Origin: Annona cherimola
Lineage: Eukaryota; Streptophyta; Magnoliopsida; Magnoliales; Annonaceae
Assembly: GCA_030490835.1 (NCBI GenBank)
Contig: CM059973.1
Span: 60,454,008-60,518,007 of the forward strand
DNA: 64,000 nt
Reading direction: 5' to 3'
Shown here: piece by piece, positions 1 through 12,009 of the stretch
Position numbering within the stretch: position 1 is the stretch's first letter
How the letters are laid out: each line of letters opens with the position of its first letter
Translations under genes and position numbers: made by a program
The notes under the pieces: model-generated
Databases searched by the model: none
Told to the model about the DNA's origin: nothing
What the model saw: only the letters and a program-made list of their open reading frames with translations

Positions 1-698
1 TTTATATTACAAAGAATATAATAATGGCAATTTTCAGTTACCATTATCTATTAAATTAAACTAGTAATACAAATGTATTTACTCCAAATTAACTCAACGT
101 GGACAAATAATCTAATTAAAATTTTTGTTGAATATAAAATTTATACAAAATTTTTTATTATATAACACCTCTAAAAATGTACCCTTGTGCTATTCCTCAT
201 GTAAATTTTCGACTGATATTTGTTTATTTCATAATTTGCTAGAAATAGATACGGTAGTGAAAAACATTTGTTTTTCAAAAGTTATGCTGCCGTATTGCCC
301 ATATTCCACGTTTCTGAGCAATTCTGGTCAAAATTGGAAATTCAATTTTGACCAAGGCAACAACCCGTCATGTATCTGTCTATGGTTCACTCCAATGCGG
401 CAAATGACTTAATTAATCCTAAACTCACTTTTGCACACACGTTTTCATTTCTTATTTATTGTATATTAGGCAATACTTTTTCTGCCTGTATATCTAGCCA
501 AATTAGGTAATTAATGCCCAAAATACACAAATTAGAAAAGACCAGAAATTTCCATTAAATGGTTATTAAAAAAATATGATTAATTCACTAAAACTTAGCT
601 AACATGCCTATGGAGGGATCTATCGAAACAGATTTGAGAAATATACTTATACACAGAAGATTGCACCGAAGATGTCGTATTTTGCGTACAACCAGATA
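1..698. other. AT-rich intergenic sequence, no gene seen
   Basis: I see no supported gene here. A 95-codon open frame at 125-412 has no recognisable domain, no splice context and ordinary AT-rich composition, so I treat it as chance. The segment ends at the target-site duplication of a SINE. Confidence 0.5.
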
Positions 699-713
699 TA
701 TAGCCGGTGTTTT

Positions 714-1012
714 TTTTTTTTTTTTTTGATTGGTATATAATTACATGTATCTCAACACATATTATACTTGAAGATCTGAGACATTCTTACAAATCTGGGG
801 ACACGCCCCAAAGAAATCTGAAAGACACAGCTTCCAATAGCCACTTGGGAGACCGCCTGCTCCCACATTTTTTTCCACCCGGGATACCACCTGCTCCCAC
901 GCATTTTCCATCTATTTGGGACCGAAATCCCGTATGGGATTCGATCCCCCGCCAGCCGCAGAACTCCTGTGCGCGCCGCTGCTGACGACCAACCGAGCTA
1001 GCCTCGGTTGGT
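714..1012 (-). mobile_element. tRNA-derived SINE with 15-bp target-site duplication
   Basis: The insertion is flanked by a perfect 15-bp direct repeat, tatagccggtgtttt, at 699-713 and 1013-1027. The left end is a T run of about 14 bases, which is the poly-A tail read on the minus strand. Near the 5' end (right side) the minus strand carries a pol III box A-like sequence ggctagctcggttggt (988-1003) and a box B-like sequence ggggatcgaatccc (936-949), about 40 bp apart. Together these define a short retroposon derived from a tRNA gene. The body is about 299 bp. The perfect target duplication implies a fairly recent insertion. I cannot name the SINE family. The 92-codon open frame across it is incidental. 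Confidence 0.9.
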
Positions 1013-1027
1013 TATAGCCGGTGTTTT

Positions 1028-1439
1028 AGTTGCAAATCGTCTGTTTGTTTTTTCGGTCCGTTCATTCGTTTCGCTTTAAGAGTTCGTCGCTTGCTCCAAG
1101 GCTCCAACTGATTACAAAAACTTCAAATTTACTTGTGGACACATTTTTGGGATCGTTATTTAATATAGGCAAGCTGAATTTTAATTAAATTTTGATTTTC
1201 AAATTACAGAGTTTTAGGAAAAAGTGAACGAATTACATAATGCTACAAATCTAATCGAATATTTAATAAAATAGCCCAAAAAATTCAAGTATCTTAATTG
1301 GCATGCCCACTTAGGCATTTACCCGAACAGATCTGGGAGATGTATGCATATCATAAAATTATCAAATTATTTACGAATAGTGCATTATATCAACTGATAT
1401 GAAAATTTTAAAAAATAGCGTAGTAATGTCTCTGTACCG
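1028..1439. other. Intergenic sequence after the SINE
   Basis: No gene or repeat is recognised. The stretch could hold the promoter of the exon candidate that follows, but I see no clear TATA box in a decisive position. Confidence 0.35.
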
Positions 1440-1777
1440 GTGTGACGTGCTGCCGTCCGGTGTTTACCAACCGTGCCGCCGATATTAAATCGTCCGTCCC
1501 ATTTACAGCTGAGCAAAACAACTGATGTTGTGGCTGAGATTGATGGCATCGTAGTGCATTGGTATGTGCGTCTGAAAATCTCAACAAAAATGCTAACTCT
1601 ATTCCGTATTCTTCTTCTTCGTTGCGGAATATCCAGTAACACCCATCTGACGACAGATTCTTCTACTTTCCACGGGCTGATATCTGCTGCACTTTCTTCC
1701 TAGCGGCACCTACAATGCCAAGTCCGGGGCGTCCATCAAGTTCATCAGCCATGTGGTCGACAGATTTTCCTGACGAG
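1440..1777 (+). CDS. Candidate first exon of an unrecognised gene (partial)
   Basis: The block at about 1440-1777 is richer in GC than its surroundings and ends in a good splice donor (gacgag|gtatgc, GT at 1778-1779). The last part can be read from an ATG at 1715: 21 codons beginning MPSPGRPSSSSAMWSTDF and leaving phase 0 at the donor. The upstream part (1440-1714) would be 5' UTR. The peptide is Ser/Pro-rich and I do not recognise it. I could not identify a second exon downstream on the plus strand, so this may be a first exon with a long intron, an orphaned exon or a pseudogene fragment. Overlapping open frames on both strands at 1385-1703 are not convincing proteins. Confidence 0.3.
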
Positions 1778-4700
1778 GTATGCATTTAAATTTTTTTAGA
1801 ATAGCCATTCCGTCGACAATATGACCGGTTGCTAAAAAATCAGCTGTAACAATTTGACGAAAGTTATTTTATCCTAGAATGCGACATTTTGTTGGATTTT
1901 ATTATTCGTGTATGGCATGCTCATTAAACATATGCTCTTATGCTGTTAGATGGAACGGAGTTGTATTGCAATGAAGTGTAAAATCACCAGTTTATTTATG
2001 CTTATAAAACACCGTTTGATAAAATTATACGCCTACATATTTATATATCTGTGAAATTGATTAAGATGAATTCTTTTAATTGTGATAATTAATATTGATG
2101 ATGAATTTTGTCTCTATTTTTATCATAATATGACATGTTTTACGTATATTTGCATATGTATACCAAGTTACTATATTTTTACAGGTGTATATATTTATCG
2201 TTGACATGTGTACCAAGTTACTATATTTTTACAGGTGTATGTATTTATCGTTGATATTTGGAATTGAAAAAGTTATAGTACCTCTAATAATATTAAATCT
2301 GTAGCATATTATTTAAAGAAATTTTAAGATTACAATTTTATGAAAATATAGAATGTTGAAAACTACGTGCATGGCTGAGTACTTAAGAATTCAATAATTG
2401 AGCTATCCACATGAGTGAGGTAGGGCAGGTAAAATGTTCAGACAGTCGGCTAGTTTAACGTATACATAATAAAAGTACCCAAATTAACAAGTACACTTTC
2501 TCGCTTCTAACCTATATAATATTTCATTCATACAAATCAGACAATTATTAAAAAACAGAGGATTAAGTCTTTATTTGGGGGTAGGTCTCTACACTACTTT
2601 CGCTTCTAATATTGTCAATCAATACTCATGCAAGAAGCAAGAGGTTACGGCTTCTCTGTTCAGCAGTTTTACAACTAAAATTAGATGAAAAAAACACCCG
2701 AACCATACAAGCTGATACTGCCATGCCAAATAAGATTCAAAATTATTATCATGACTTTCTCGACGGCACATAAGCACCATCTAAAAGATTAACCAAATGC
2801 AGCCTCAACCAGATTGATTCAGCTGGAGCTAATTAGTTGATAGGTCATAAGAAGCTGATGATGATAAGTTACTCAAAACAAATAATCAGTATATGTTTGA
2901 AATGCAAGAACTAAATGACTTAGAACTGTCAAAAGGCATGTCAAGAGGCATCTGGACTTTGTAGTAGCTGAAGTAGAAATAATAGGGTCCAACTGGAAAA
3001 ATGTAAGAAATAATTGATAAAAAAGATTAATGGTAGGAAGGATGAGAACTAAGAACTAAATTTAATAACTCGAAAGACATAAAACGTAGTGTTCAAGGAT
3101 TATCCTTGAAATTGGGCTTATCCGCCTTTTTTTATAAATCAAAGACTAAAGCAGATGAGACCTTGGTCAAACGAGGATTAAATTTCTATTCTCTAGTAGT
3201 TTATCTTTACACATTATCAGGCAAGAATAAAGTATAGGACAACCAATCCAAAAGATCAGGGGCATGTCAAAGAGTAAACTCAAATCCACAAGAAAAAACA
3301 ACACATGCTACAGAACAACTAATCGTTTCAGTTTGGAAATCAATCTTAGTCATAAGATACGAATTATTGACCATCATTCTTCTCCGCATGATTCCATTTA
3401 AATCAAATCAATAAAACAGAAAGAACAAACAATTAGATCGTCCAATTAGAAATACTTGAAACATTATAATCTAAGATGATACTTCATAACCAGCAGAGTG
3501 TGAATCGAAGGAAAAGTCCCCTCTTACAACTTTTTGACATTATATCTTTTTATTGATTCATCTTCATGATTCAGAGTGTTCCAGAGGATTCAAAACCCCT
3601 TTTATAGAAGAATCAAAATCTTTCAATATAATTTTTGATTCAATATAATATATGTGTGATAGAAATTGTCACTCTAAATATATTTTGTATTTTTTAATAT
3701 AAATATATATATATTTTCAATGTAACTTCAACTTTTGCATTACATGTAGTTACAATGTTTTCAACACATAATTTTGGTTTATTCCATTTAAGCCCCTTGA
3801 ATCCTTACTACCGGGGCCTTACAAAGGATCTCAGTAATATAAATGAGACGTGTGCATGATAGAATTCTTAACTTTTCAGATATCTTTTCCAAATTTGTAA
3901 TATATTTTTAATATATTCAATAACTTGCTTTCATTTCCTTTACATGTTTGTATAATTTTTGCTTCTATTTTAATGTTTTGGGTGTGTTTGGAAAATAATC
4001 AGGTTCAAAAATGAAAAATTTGTTGCCAGCAAATTATTCGAATGAAAGACTGATGTGATATGATAGAGGTTATTATAAAAAAGGGAGAATAAAGTGAAAA
4101 GCGAAATGTTAATTGTATGGATAATTACGTAGAATGATTAAGAAAAATGAGTCATGATCAACACCAACCAAATCCGCTATTGCGCAACAAGAAATCTTGA
4201 AAATTAAGAAAAATGTGTCTTGTACACATCTCCACCAATCTGGTGCAGTCATACCTGCCACAGGTATAACCAATTAACCCTCCAGTTCTCTTAATTGATC
4301 TTTAAACTTACGAACCTATGCTGCAAAAATTACGAAGCCAAAGAAGTACACAGACATAAACAAGAAGCAGAAAAACAAACACAAAAAAAAATTAAAAATT
4401 AAAAATCAAAGAGAATTTACATTTCATGTAGGGAGGGAATGTATGTCTGAGATATGCCATCAGCACATGATCAATAAAAATTCGGCATCATGATTACAAA
4501 GACAAATTGAATATACATATGGTTCTACTGTTCTATCAAAAATTTCAATGAGCAAACATCACGAAAAATTAGCCATGACATTGAATATCTCAACGAAGTT
4601 ATTAATACCTATCTTAAGCAATACACATTTGGCACATGGAATTATTATTACATAGCAGAATAGTAACTGTCAATGATTTTTCTTCAAAGATTTCCTATTT

Positions 4701-5310
4701 TAATCACGGATGACGCACATTCAGCATTTTTGTTTTGTGAACATATTAACAAGATATACAGGCAGCCCATCCTTAGGCCTGCGATAGATTGTCCAACAAA
4801 CAAATGCTCCTGAGGCAGACAACATGGTTTATGTGTTGAAGACAAACAGCGTAGGCTGACTCAGCTTGTCAAGTCATTGTCCAAAAAATTACCAGATTTT
4901 CCATAATGTAAATTGTGTAAACAAAGACAGAAAATCATTTCCTCCACCAATGGGTCCATCCCATGCTGACTCAAATATGCAAATTGGAATGCAACTACCC
5001 TTGCTACCTTCATTACATTTACTTATCTTAAACTGGAACACTTGGGCATGCCAAATGGATGTTTGTTGGAATCTCTGAATGAATGCACATGCCAATGAGA
5101 ACTAGAAGAACTATTTGGAGACACATGCACCCACATCATAAAATGCTACGATTATGGCAGAAGATTTTCTTACTGACACACACATACATGAGAGCATCTG
5201 ATGTCACAAAAACTCAAAGGAGATCTCTCTGGAAGGAATCATCCAAACATTGAAATGCCAGAACCTGCATCAAGGCTCAGTCCTCTTTGGACGACTCAAG
5301 AACTTGACAA
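1778..5310. other. AT-rich non-coding stretch between exon candidates
   Basis: No exon is convincing on either strand. If the candidate first exon at 1440-1777 is real, this contains its first intron. If the minus-strand exons at 5311-6311 are real, about 4700-5310 is likely their 3' UTR. Short open frames at 4866-5095 on both strands have no recognisable domain. A 50-bp tandem duplication lies at 2157-2260. Confidence 0.4.
2157..2260. repeat. 50-bp tandem duplication (2 copies)
   Basis: The sequence starting taccaagttactatattttt at 2161 recurs at 2211 with only small changes, giving a period of 50 bp and about two copies. It is a local tandem duplication in AT-rich DNA with no coding content. 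Confidence 0.8.
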
Positions 5311-6311
5311 CTAATTGCCAGCTGGCTGTTGTTTAGTCTCAACTGAAAATAAAATGAATAACAAGATAGAAGAAACTACTTGTCGATGAAATGGCTACAC
5401 TGCACAAGTGACAACTAGCTGCAAGAGATTCCATCAAGCACTGATAGAGACAAAATTACGACAGAGGTAAACAACTAGTAGCACCAGAAGGAAAACAAAG
5501 TGAATACCAACCAGCCAAACAAGAAATCTATTACTGCTCCAAGAATTTGACGTGTGGAATTTGTCAAATGTAGACTGCCCCTTCAATGTCTTGGCTCTAG
5601 TGATTTCTGTCACAGTAGTTCAAATGAATAGGCAAATGACAATAACTTGTCAGCAGAAGAACTCATTGATTATGATGTTTTGTACAGGTCCTAGTACTAA
5701 AATGCGGTAACAACAAACAAATAAGCATACGGAAAGGAAATATTTAATATAATAGCCAGCTAATGAAATGTTACTGTGAACCCTTTTCAAATAGCCATAA
5801 TTCATTCTTACGCATCATTCGTCCATCTTTTCACCACAAACAGATCAACCAGAGTTTCTGATGTTCATATTATCTAATATGTTATTGCCACTAAAAATAA
5901 CCAACTTTTCTCAATGGTAATATAGTATTATCAATATATTCATCCATCTTGCAAGTAATTGAAAAAAATCAACCTTGTGTAACACAGTTTGGGAATGATT
6001 GTGGCACCACAACATAGAAAGAAAGCAACCATTCAAAATAATCAGCGTGCATCAATAAGATGCCCTTAAAAGAAGTTTGATATTAATTTCATCTCATGTG
6101 ATCATTTACACTGTGAAGCCTGTCACTAGCGTTCATGTTTGTTTTAACTTGTAAGGGGATGGATTAATCATGTACTAGGAAAACCAAAAAAAAATGGATA
6201 ACAAGATTTTCATTAGAACAGCGCATATATATTCGTATGAGGAACCTTACCAGTTAAAACATTGTCCTGATCCCTGTGAGCATCATCCTCCCATGTCCTC
6301 CAAGTATGGAT
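5311..6311 (-). CDS. Two 3'-terminal exons of an unrecognised plant gene
   Basis: On the minus strand a 61-nt exon (6311-6251) is bounded by a good acceptor (cttggcag|) and donor (ctg|gtaagg). It has only one open frame, containing IHTWRTWEDDAHRDQDNVLT. After an intron, a second exon starts at 5342 behind attttcag. In the matching phase it reads VETKQQPAGN and stops at TAG (5313-5311). That both splice sites and the single open phase agree is the main support. I do not recognise the protein family. The sequence below 5311 is probably 3' UTR. Upstream exons should lie between 6312 and about 9500; one candidate is at 8968-9099. Confidence 0.4.
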
Positions 6312-8967
6312 CTGCCAAGAAGCATGCAATTGAAGCACATTATCACTATATTTCCTTTTAGCCAGCGATGAAAAATAGATAAGCAATTATTCTTACTGTT
6401 TCTGCTTGGTGGAAAAAGGAAACGAAATTTCATTGTTTACAAACTAAAAATAACATGTCATTGTGAAGAAACAGAGAACAATACTTCAAAAAAAAATTTA
6501 TTTGAAAAGGCATCATTCTGATAAGTCGAGTTTTTATATTTGAGCATTATTTTCATTAAAATGATCTGATTGCTAGAAATTCAAAAGGGAAAAAAATTCA
6601 TTTGATTGAATAGTGTCATAGGCTCATTGTTGTTTGACAAAAATTCTGCACTTTTTTTATGGAAAAAATTATCCACTTGAATAGGTCTTTTTTGCAAAAA
6701 GTAGATGTCAGATAACAAATCAAGTGTTTCACTAAAATCCCGACTAGCTGCCCCCAATTCAAGTTGATCATGGGCTGTTTGGCAGTGTGTTTTCAAGGAA
6801 CAAAGGGTGTATATCCTTCTGCATTTTGTGGATGTTCAGTCCTGCTTTAAATTTCATCTGAAATTTTCTCACTTTAACCAGCAAAAAAATGGTCATACGT
6901 GCAGAAAGTAAAAGCATGAAACTCAAGCTTTTTCAAAAAGCAGTGCTGTGTGGTTTTCAAACCACCCAGCCAAATAGCGCCTATGTTAGCTTCTTCCTCA
7001 AAGGAAGACAATTAAAGGATTCCAAGATCGAAGATAAAATTTTTTCATAAATTTCCAGAATACAAATACAATCATCTGCATCGAATACAAAAAAATTTCA
7101 GAAATTAGAACAGAAAACTCAATATGTTTGATATCTTTTTATTTGAAGGAGATCTGACCTCAATTCTAGTTATGGTTTAATTAGATATCTTACAACCAAT
7201 ATCCCTCTTTTTCCAATGTAGATCCTCCACCACTTTGAATACTAGTTAGAGTCCAGCATTCTACAAGTTACACTTTTTAGTCATTGATAGAACCCCCTAC
7301 AGCAAACCAAATCCAAGTTTCCACAGGAAGTATACAAAATACAGCAGATGTTAATTTGTGTAACAGCATGGCTTTGTCCCTTTGAACTAGTTTTTTTAGC
7401 CCAAAAGGCACCTCTCACGACTATTAAGTTCAGACCACTCCATTAGGGTACACAATACCAACTCTCAGTCTTGCATTAATGGGTCCATGATTCCATGCAA
7501 CCATTTGTTAGAAATATATCATCTAAATCCTAACCAATCACAACATACGTTAATATTTAATACCCATGATTTCAAAAATCACTTCAATCTAAAACTTATA
7601 CGGTTTAAAAATTGAATATCATGCAGACTGAATATATAACTATTAAAATTCATACAGCATATAAAGTTTTCCAGAATATCAAATTTTTGAAAAAAACAAA
7701 TACATATTGATGAATATTGTAACTGGTTTAGTTTTTTTATTTTTAAAAAAAAAATGGAAGCAACAAGTTGCAGGTTCCACGATAACATAGGTCGCCAGTA
7801 AATTAATTTTAAAATCAATTCACTACCAAGTAGTTCAAGTGGCGAAAGAAACTAGTTTGGAAATCAATTTTAAAAGAGGTTGATGATTGAGTGTCAACTC
7901 CATACGAATGACGTGAGTTCAGATCCCCTAATAACAAGCCAAAGTAAGATATTGATGCTCCTAAAGACACAAAACAATGTTGTTAATTGCCCATTATAAG
8001 CTATGTCATGAGCTTTTGGTGGACACGGCATATAAGACTTAAAAGTAAAAGTAAGAGGTTTAAGTGGCAGGTAAGTTAGCTTTGAGACATACTTAAGTTG
8101 AATCTAATATTCCTTTTTATCCAACAAATATCAAATATATAATCAAGATTAAAAAAATTATTTAATGTTGTTTTATTTTGTATACAGTTAATTTAATAAA
8201 TATCTGTCACATATTTAGCTTTTTAAGTGAAGAAAGTCATGAAAATGCTATTTTCTTAACATTCAGCCTATTAAATATCAAACTCTGCAAAATACATCAA
8301 TTCTTAAAATGTATTAAGAATATATTAAATTAATCATTTTGGTCATCCTTGCATTGTATAATCCATAAAAAATAATTCTGTTTCCAATACATGACCAAGA
8401 TCAAATATATGGTAATGGATATGATGTGCATTTTTTCAATTTTTACTTTTGTGAGATAATTTAAATTTGTTTATATATGAAATAGACGTTTAAATTTTTT
8501 AATATCTGAATATTTTAGTATGATTTGATACTTATTTGGGCATGCAATGGGAAAATAGTAACACTATAACTTATATACTCAATAGACAAATATGATAATC
8601 AATATAACTTATTTTTTTTCCACTTAGAAAGAAGCAAATAAACTTATAATTGACTAGTTTAGAATAAAAAGAAGATTTCGAATCTTGATATCCACTCGAT
8701 TGCTTCATCTACTTGTTGAAAATTGGATCAACCTTCTTCTTCATTGAATAAATTCGTTCTATTAAAATTTGTTTTTAAAAAAAGGTGATTGCCAGCAGCT
8801 TTACAGATGGCATCAAAGGAAGTTCAAATTTGCAGCATTAGACAGATCAAGAATACAGAAACATAAAAGAAAGTTGAATGTATTACATCAGATAAATCTT
8901 CTTGCTAAAAAAATTTAAGCACAGATTATAAACATGTGTTCACGAAAAATAAAAAAAAATTAAAAAC
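6312..8967. other. AT-rich stretch, probably intronic on the minus strand
   Basis: This lies between two minus-strand exon candidates. I find no exon I would defend. An open frame at 6581-6796 (-) includes DQLELGAASRDFSETLDLLS, which is protein-like but lacks clear splice borders. Nothing looks like an intact transposable element. Confidence 0.35.
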
Positions 8968-9099
8968 CTGAGAAGCAGTTGGACTAGATGGGGACTGTTG
9001 AGAACTTCCAGATGCAGCATTAGACTTGGAAATGACACCATAAGAAAAGGGAGGTGCACAGACAAGATAGCCTGGATGATTCGAATAGCAAATCTGACA
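8968..9099 (-). CDS. Candidate upstream exon of the minus-strand gene
   Basis: The minus strand reads open for 44 codons from a possible acceptor (cctgtag| at 9100-9105) to a donor (tctcag|gttttt, exon end 8968). The peptide starts CQICYSNHPGYLVCAPP and ends in a Ser/Gln/Pro-rich tail. It has two close Cys residues but matches no zinc-finger pattern I can name. A 5' intron between the GC-rich leader and this acceptor would be only about 40 nt, unusually short for plants. This could therefore be part of a longer leader exon or not coding at all. It lies directly downstream of a GC-rich CT/GA minisatellite that would form the 5' UTR. Confidence 0.25.
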
Positions 9100-9199
9100 C
9101 TACAGGAAAGGGAGATGGGACTAGAAGAGAAACCCTACCTGAAGAGGAGAACGCCGCGAGCGCCGATCAAAGAAAAATACCCCGTTCAAACGCGAGTGC

Positions 9200-9440
9200 T
9201 GGCAGGAGAGAGAGACGGGCAACGAGAAAACCTTAGCTGGGCAGAGACGGGCAGCGTGCGCCGGCAGGAGAGGGAGACGGGCAGAGACCGGCGCACGAGA
9301 GGGACACGGGCAGAGACCGGCGCACGAGAGGGAGGGCGTCCGCCGGCAGGAGAGGGAGACGGGCAGAGACCGGCGCACGAGACGGAGACGGGCAGAGACG
9401 GGCAGAGGCAGCGCACCGGCAGGATAGGGAGACAGGAGAA
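9200..9440. repeat. GC-rich minisatellite in the presumed 5' leader
   Basis: Units resembling gggcagagaccggcgcacga plus a gaggga spacer recur at intervals of about 25-30 bp. The block is far richer in GC than its surroundings. Open frames on both strands here (9054-9447) are Arg/Gly- or Ser/Cys/Leu-rich translations of the repeat and I do not call them genes. On the minus strand the repeat would lie in the 5' UTR of the gene whose exons are proposed at 8968-9099 and 5311-6311. Confidence 0.7.
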
Positions 9441-9658
9441 TACCTAAAATGAGATCCTCGTGAGGCAGAATGCGAAAAAGAGGGAAGAGATGCGAGTCTG
9501 TGAGTCGCGATTAACCGATGCCTAATCTTAAATTTTCACTTACCGAAAATGCCCCTTTTAATCTCAGCCATCAACTGAGAATTAACGGTGAAGATGCAGC
9601 TTCCTCTCAGAAAAACGGGGGAAACGCTTCCCATGGGTTGGTTCTCGTTTTGATCGAG

Positions 9659-9847
9659 ATGCCCCTCGTCTCACACTTTGCAGGCTTTTCTCTTGGGGAT
9701 GGTGGCACTCACCACTTCCATACAAGGTGGTTAATGGTTGCACTTGCAAGTCCCCTAAGAAGCCAATGCCATAGCAACAATCCGCCGACCACCGCTAACT
9801 ACTCACAACTACCTGCTGGAGAAGAAGTCCATTTCAAAGAGGATTAA
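9659..9847 (+). pseudogene. Proline-rich secreted protein pseudogene (copy L, promoterless)
   Basis: The DNA from the ATG at 9659 aligns with the start of the intact gene at 36835. With a one-base insertion early on, the second frame keeps a signal-peptide-like FLLGMVALTT, where the intact protein has FLLGLVALTT, and then meets a stop. The ATG frame runs to 9847 but is shifted and gives an unrelated peptide. Copy L has lost the promoter: the duplication starts 12 bp before the ATG. A longer frame from 9518 runs across the junction and is a chance chimera. The sister copy is at 38799-38987. Confidence 0.75.
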
Positions 9848-10009
9848 GAATATGACAATATCAAATGACATTATAAAATACTAACAAAATGACAAATAAA
9901 TGGTGGAGATCGCTGGTGGATTTCTCCATTTGAAAATCTCAAGGCATCACCGGTGGAGATACATTAAACAGATAATAAATTAAAAGTCTTTGGAGGGGGT
10001 GTTCTGGTG

Positions 10010-10384
10010 TAGTCGGGCGCATAGTTGCCCCATGCGTCCAAGCCAAAAAACATATTTTTTATGCTTTGATTTTTTATAGACATGTAGAGTTCGGTGCATT
10101 TAGCCTATAAATCAAGTTTTACCTTTTTAAATATTTTAAGTATTATTTTTTATTTTTAAACACAGTGACATTTTCGTAATTTTCTTAAAAGCATCTAAAA
10201 AGTTAGAAAATTACGAAAATGTCACTGTATTTAAAAATAAAAAATAATATTTAAAAGCATCTAAAAATGGTAAAACTTGTTTTATAAGTTAAATATACCT
10301 AACTCTACATGTTTATAAAAAATCAAAACATAAAAAATATGTATTTTTTGTCCAGACGCATGGCTGCCCCCATGCGCCTAGCCA
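10010..10384. mobile_element. 375-bp foldback MITE
   Basis: The two halves are long imperfect inverted repeats: the left starts tagtcgggcgcatagttgcc and the right ends catgcgcctagcca. Inside, acagtgacattttcgtaatt on the left is matched in reverse by attacgaaaatgtcactgt on the right. The whole segment can fold into one hairpin. There is no coding capacity. I could not identify a convincing target-site duplication, so the superfamily is open. The sister copy is at 39150-39524. Confidence 0.85.
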
Positions 10385-10720
10385 TATAAAATCATCCGTC
10401 AAGTCTTTGCATCGCAACTGCATAGTTTGAGTAAAGTTGACAGTGTATCACTAACAACATAAAATTGATCTATTGTGTGAGAAATATATTGAAAAAAATA
10501 TTTTTTATTATTTTAAAATTATTTTCTCATAATTTTTATTTAATGAAGACATATTCAATTGATTATTTTCATTTTTAATTTATTTATTGCATATTTTATT
10601 ATTTAACGATATTTTTGCAACTACTTTTACAATGTTTGATTATTATTAATTTTATTTTTTAAATCGGCATTTTCCTCATTTGAATAAAACTTTGGGTAAT
10701 TATGTTAATATATTCACTTA

Positions 10721-10864
10721 GTTTGACTATAATTGTAAATATACTGACACAGTTTTAGAAATCACCGATAACATCTACATAGTTTGACTATAATTGTAAA
10801 TATACTGACACAGTTTTAGAAATCACCGATAACATCTACATAGTTTGACTATAATTGTAAATAT
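10721..10864. repeat. 61-bp tandem repeat, about 2.4 copies
   Basis: The unit begins gtttgactataattgtaaat and recurs at 10721, 10782 and 10843, an exact 61-bp period. Downstream, to about 11240, looser repeats built on tttgcaa/tgcaatt continue at irregular spacing. The sister array is at 39861-40004. Confidence 0.9.
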
Positions 10865-11529
10865 ACTTATGCTGTTAGAACACCCTAACTGCATCATCAC
10901 AGCATGAGTATATTTGCAAAATTATGCAAACTATACCCATGTCTTGATGGTACAGTAATCGTGCCATAACGATATTAGTATATTCGCAATTGTGATTATT
11001 CGCAAATTTTAAAATTTTTTACATATATTTGCAATTTTGGTCAAACCAAGTAGACATATTTGCAAATCGCCTAAAACTTTTAACATCCATTGATGTGGCC
11101 CTAACAAAGTAATATACTTGTAATTTTAGGCAAATCAAATAGGTACAAATGCAATTTCTTTAAAAGTCGATGATATGTTTGCAATTCATCACAACTATGG
11201 AGCAACTGGTGCTAAAATTCCTAAGCTAAATATGTTATCTGCAATTCGACTACGAGGGCTCAATCACCTAGAGCTGGCAGAATTTAGGCCGACCTGAAAT
11301 GTATCTTTATAATGAAAATACATGGGTATTTTAAGTACATGGGTATTTTAGTTATTTTCAAATGAGAAAAATGACTAAAACACTACCGTAGTTAGAAAAT
11401 CTAAAAATTACCTGCATATCTCCAAAAATAAAAAATCGATTTAAAGATTAAATTAAAAATAAGTGCAATAAATATTAAAATTTTAATTAAACATATAAAT
11501 TTTAGATGTAATATTAACATAACTTTATT

Positions 11530-12009
11530 TATGAGAATATTAAACGGAGTTGATTTGGGAGTACATTTTCCAGAGCTTGACGGAAGGAGTACGTACTCCG
11601 ACATTGACCCTTTAAAAGCTACGCAGGTGGCCCCCATAGTCGGAAAGTATCACTGCAGTCTACGAAATCTAAGTTTACATATCTGCATTCTGCACTGGAA
11701 TCATTTGAGTTCACAAGAAGACGAGCATGAGGATGAATTCAAGCACAAAATATGCATTTTTTCCGTTCTTGCAAACGTGCGATCATTTGGTGGCATATAC
11801 CAAATTCGAAATCTATAAGTAATGAAAGGTCCAAAATAGCCAGGTTGTTTGAAAGTAAGTAGAAATTATCGATTCTAAGTGGAAATAAGTCACGGCTCCC
11901 ACACACGCTGGTTAATGGTGGCAAATCTCCTGAGAAGCCAAAGCCAACACGACGACCACTGCTACCTACTCGCAACAACCTGCTAGAGAAGAAGTCCATT
12001 TCTAAGTGA
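11530..12009 (+). pseudogene. Remnant of a proline-rich gene with its upstream region
   Basis: The upstream part (11530-11880) holds the block shared with the intact gene's promoter: gaattcaagcacaaaatatg at about 11736, a ttttttccgtt element, and a gaaattatcgattctaa element. The segment with the TATA box and start codon is missing. The sequence jumps to a coding-region remnant (11890-12009) that parallels 9715-9847. This is a second, more decayed member of the family inside copy L. The open frames read through it (11531-11818 +, 11739-11999 -) are incidental. The sister copy is at 40748-41226. Confidence 0.6.

Noticed and set aside
125..412. 95-codon open frame (+)
   Set aside because: No domain, no promoter or splice context, AT-rich chance frame.
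936..1003. tRNA gene
   Set aside because: Box A and box B are present, but there is no complete cloverleaf. The flanking target duplication and poly-A tail show a SINE.
9054..9447. Overlapping Arg/Gly-rich and Ser/Leu-rich frames on both strands
   Set aside because: They are translations of the GC-rich minisatellite in different frames.
9518..9847. 109-codon frame across the duplication border
   Set aside because: It joins unrelated upstream DNA to the frame-shifted proline-rich pseudogene; a chance chimera.
10721..10864. CRISPR-like repeat array
   Set aside because: Units are contiguous 61-bp tandem copies without spacers, in a plant nuclear context.
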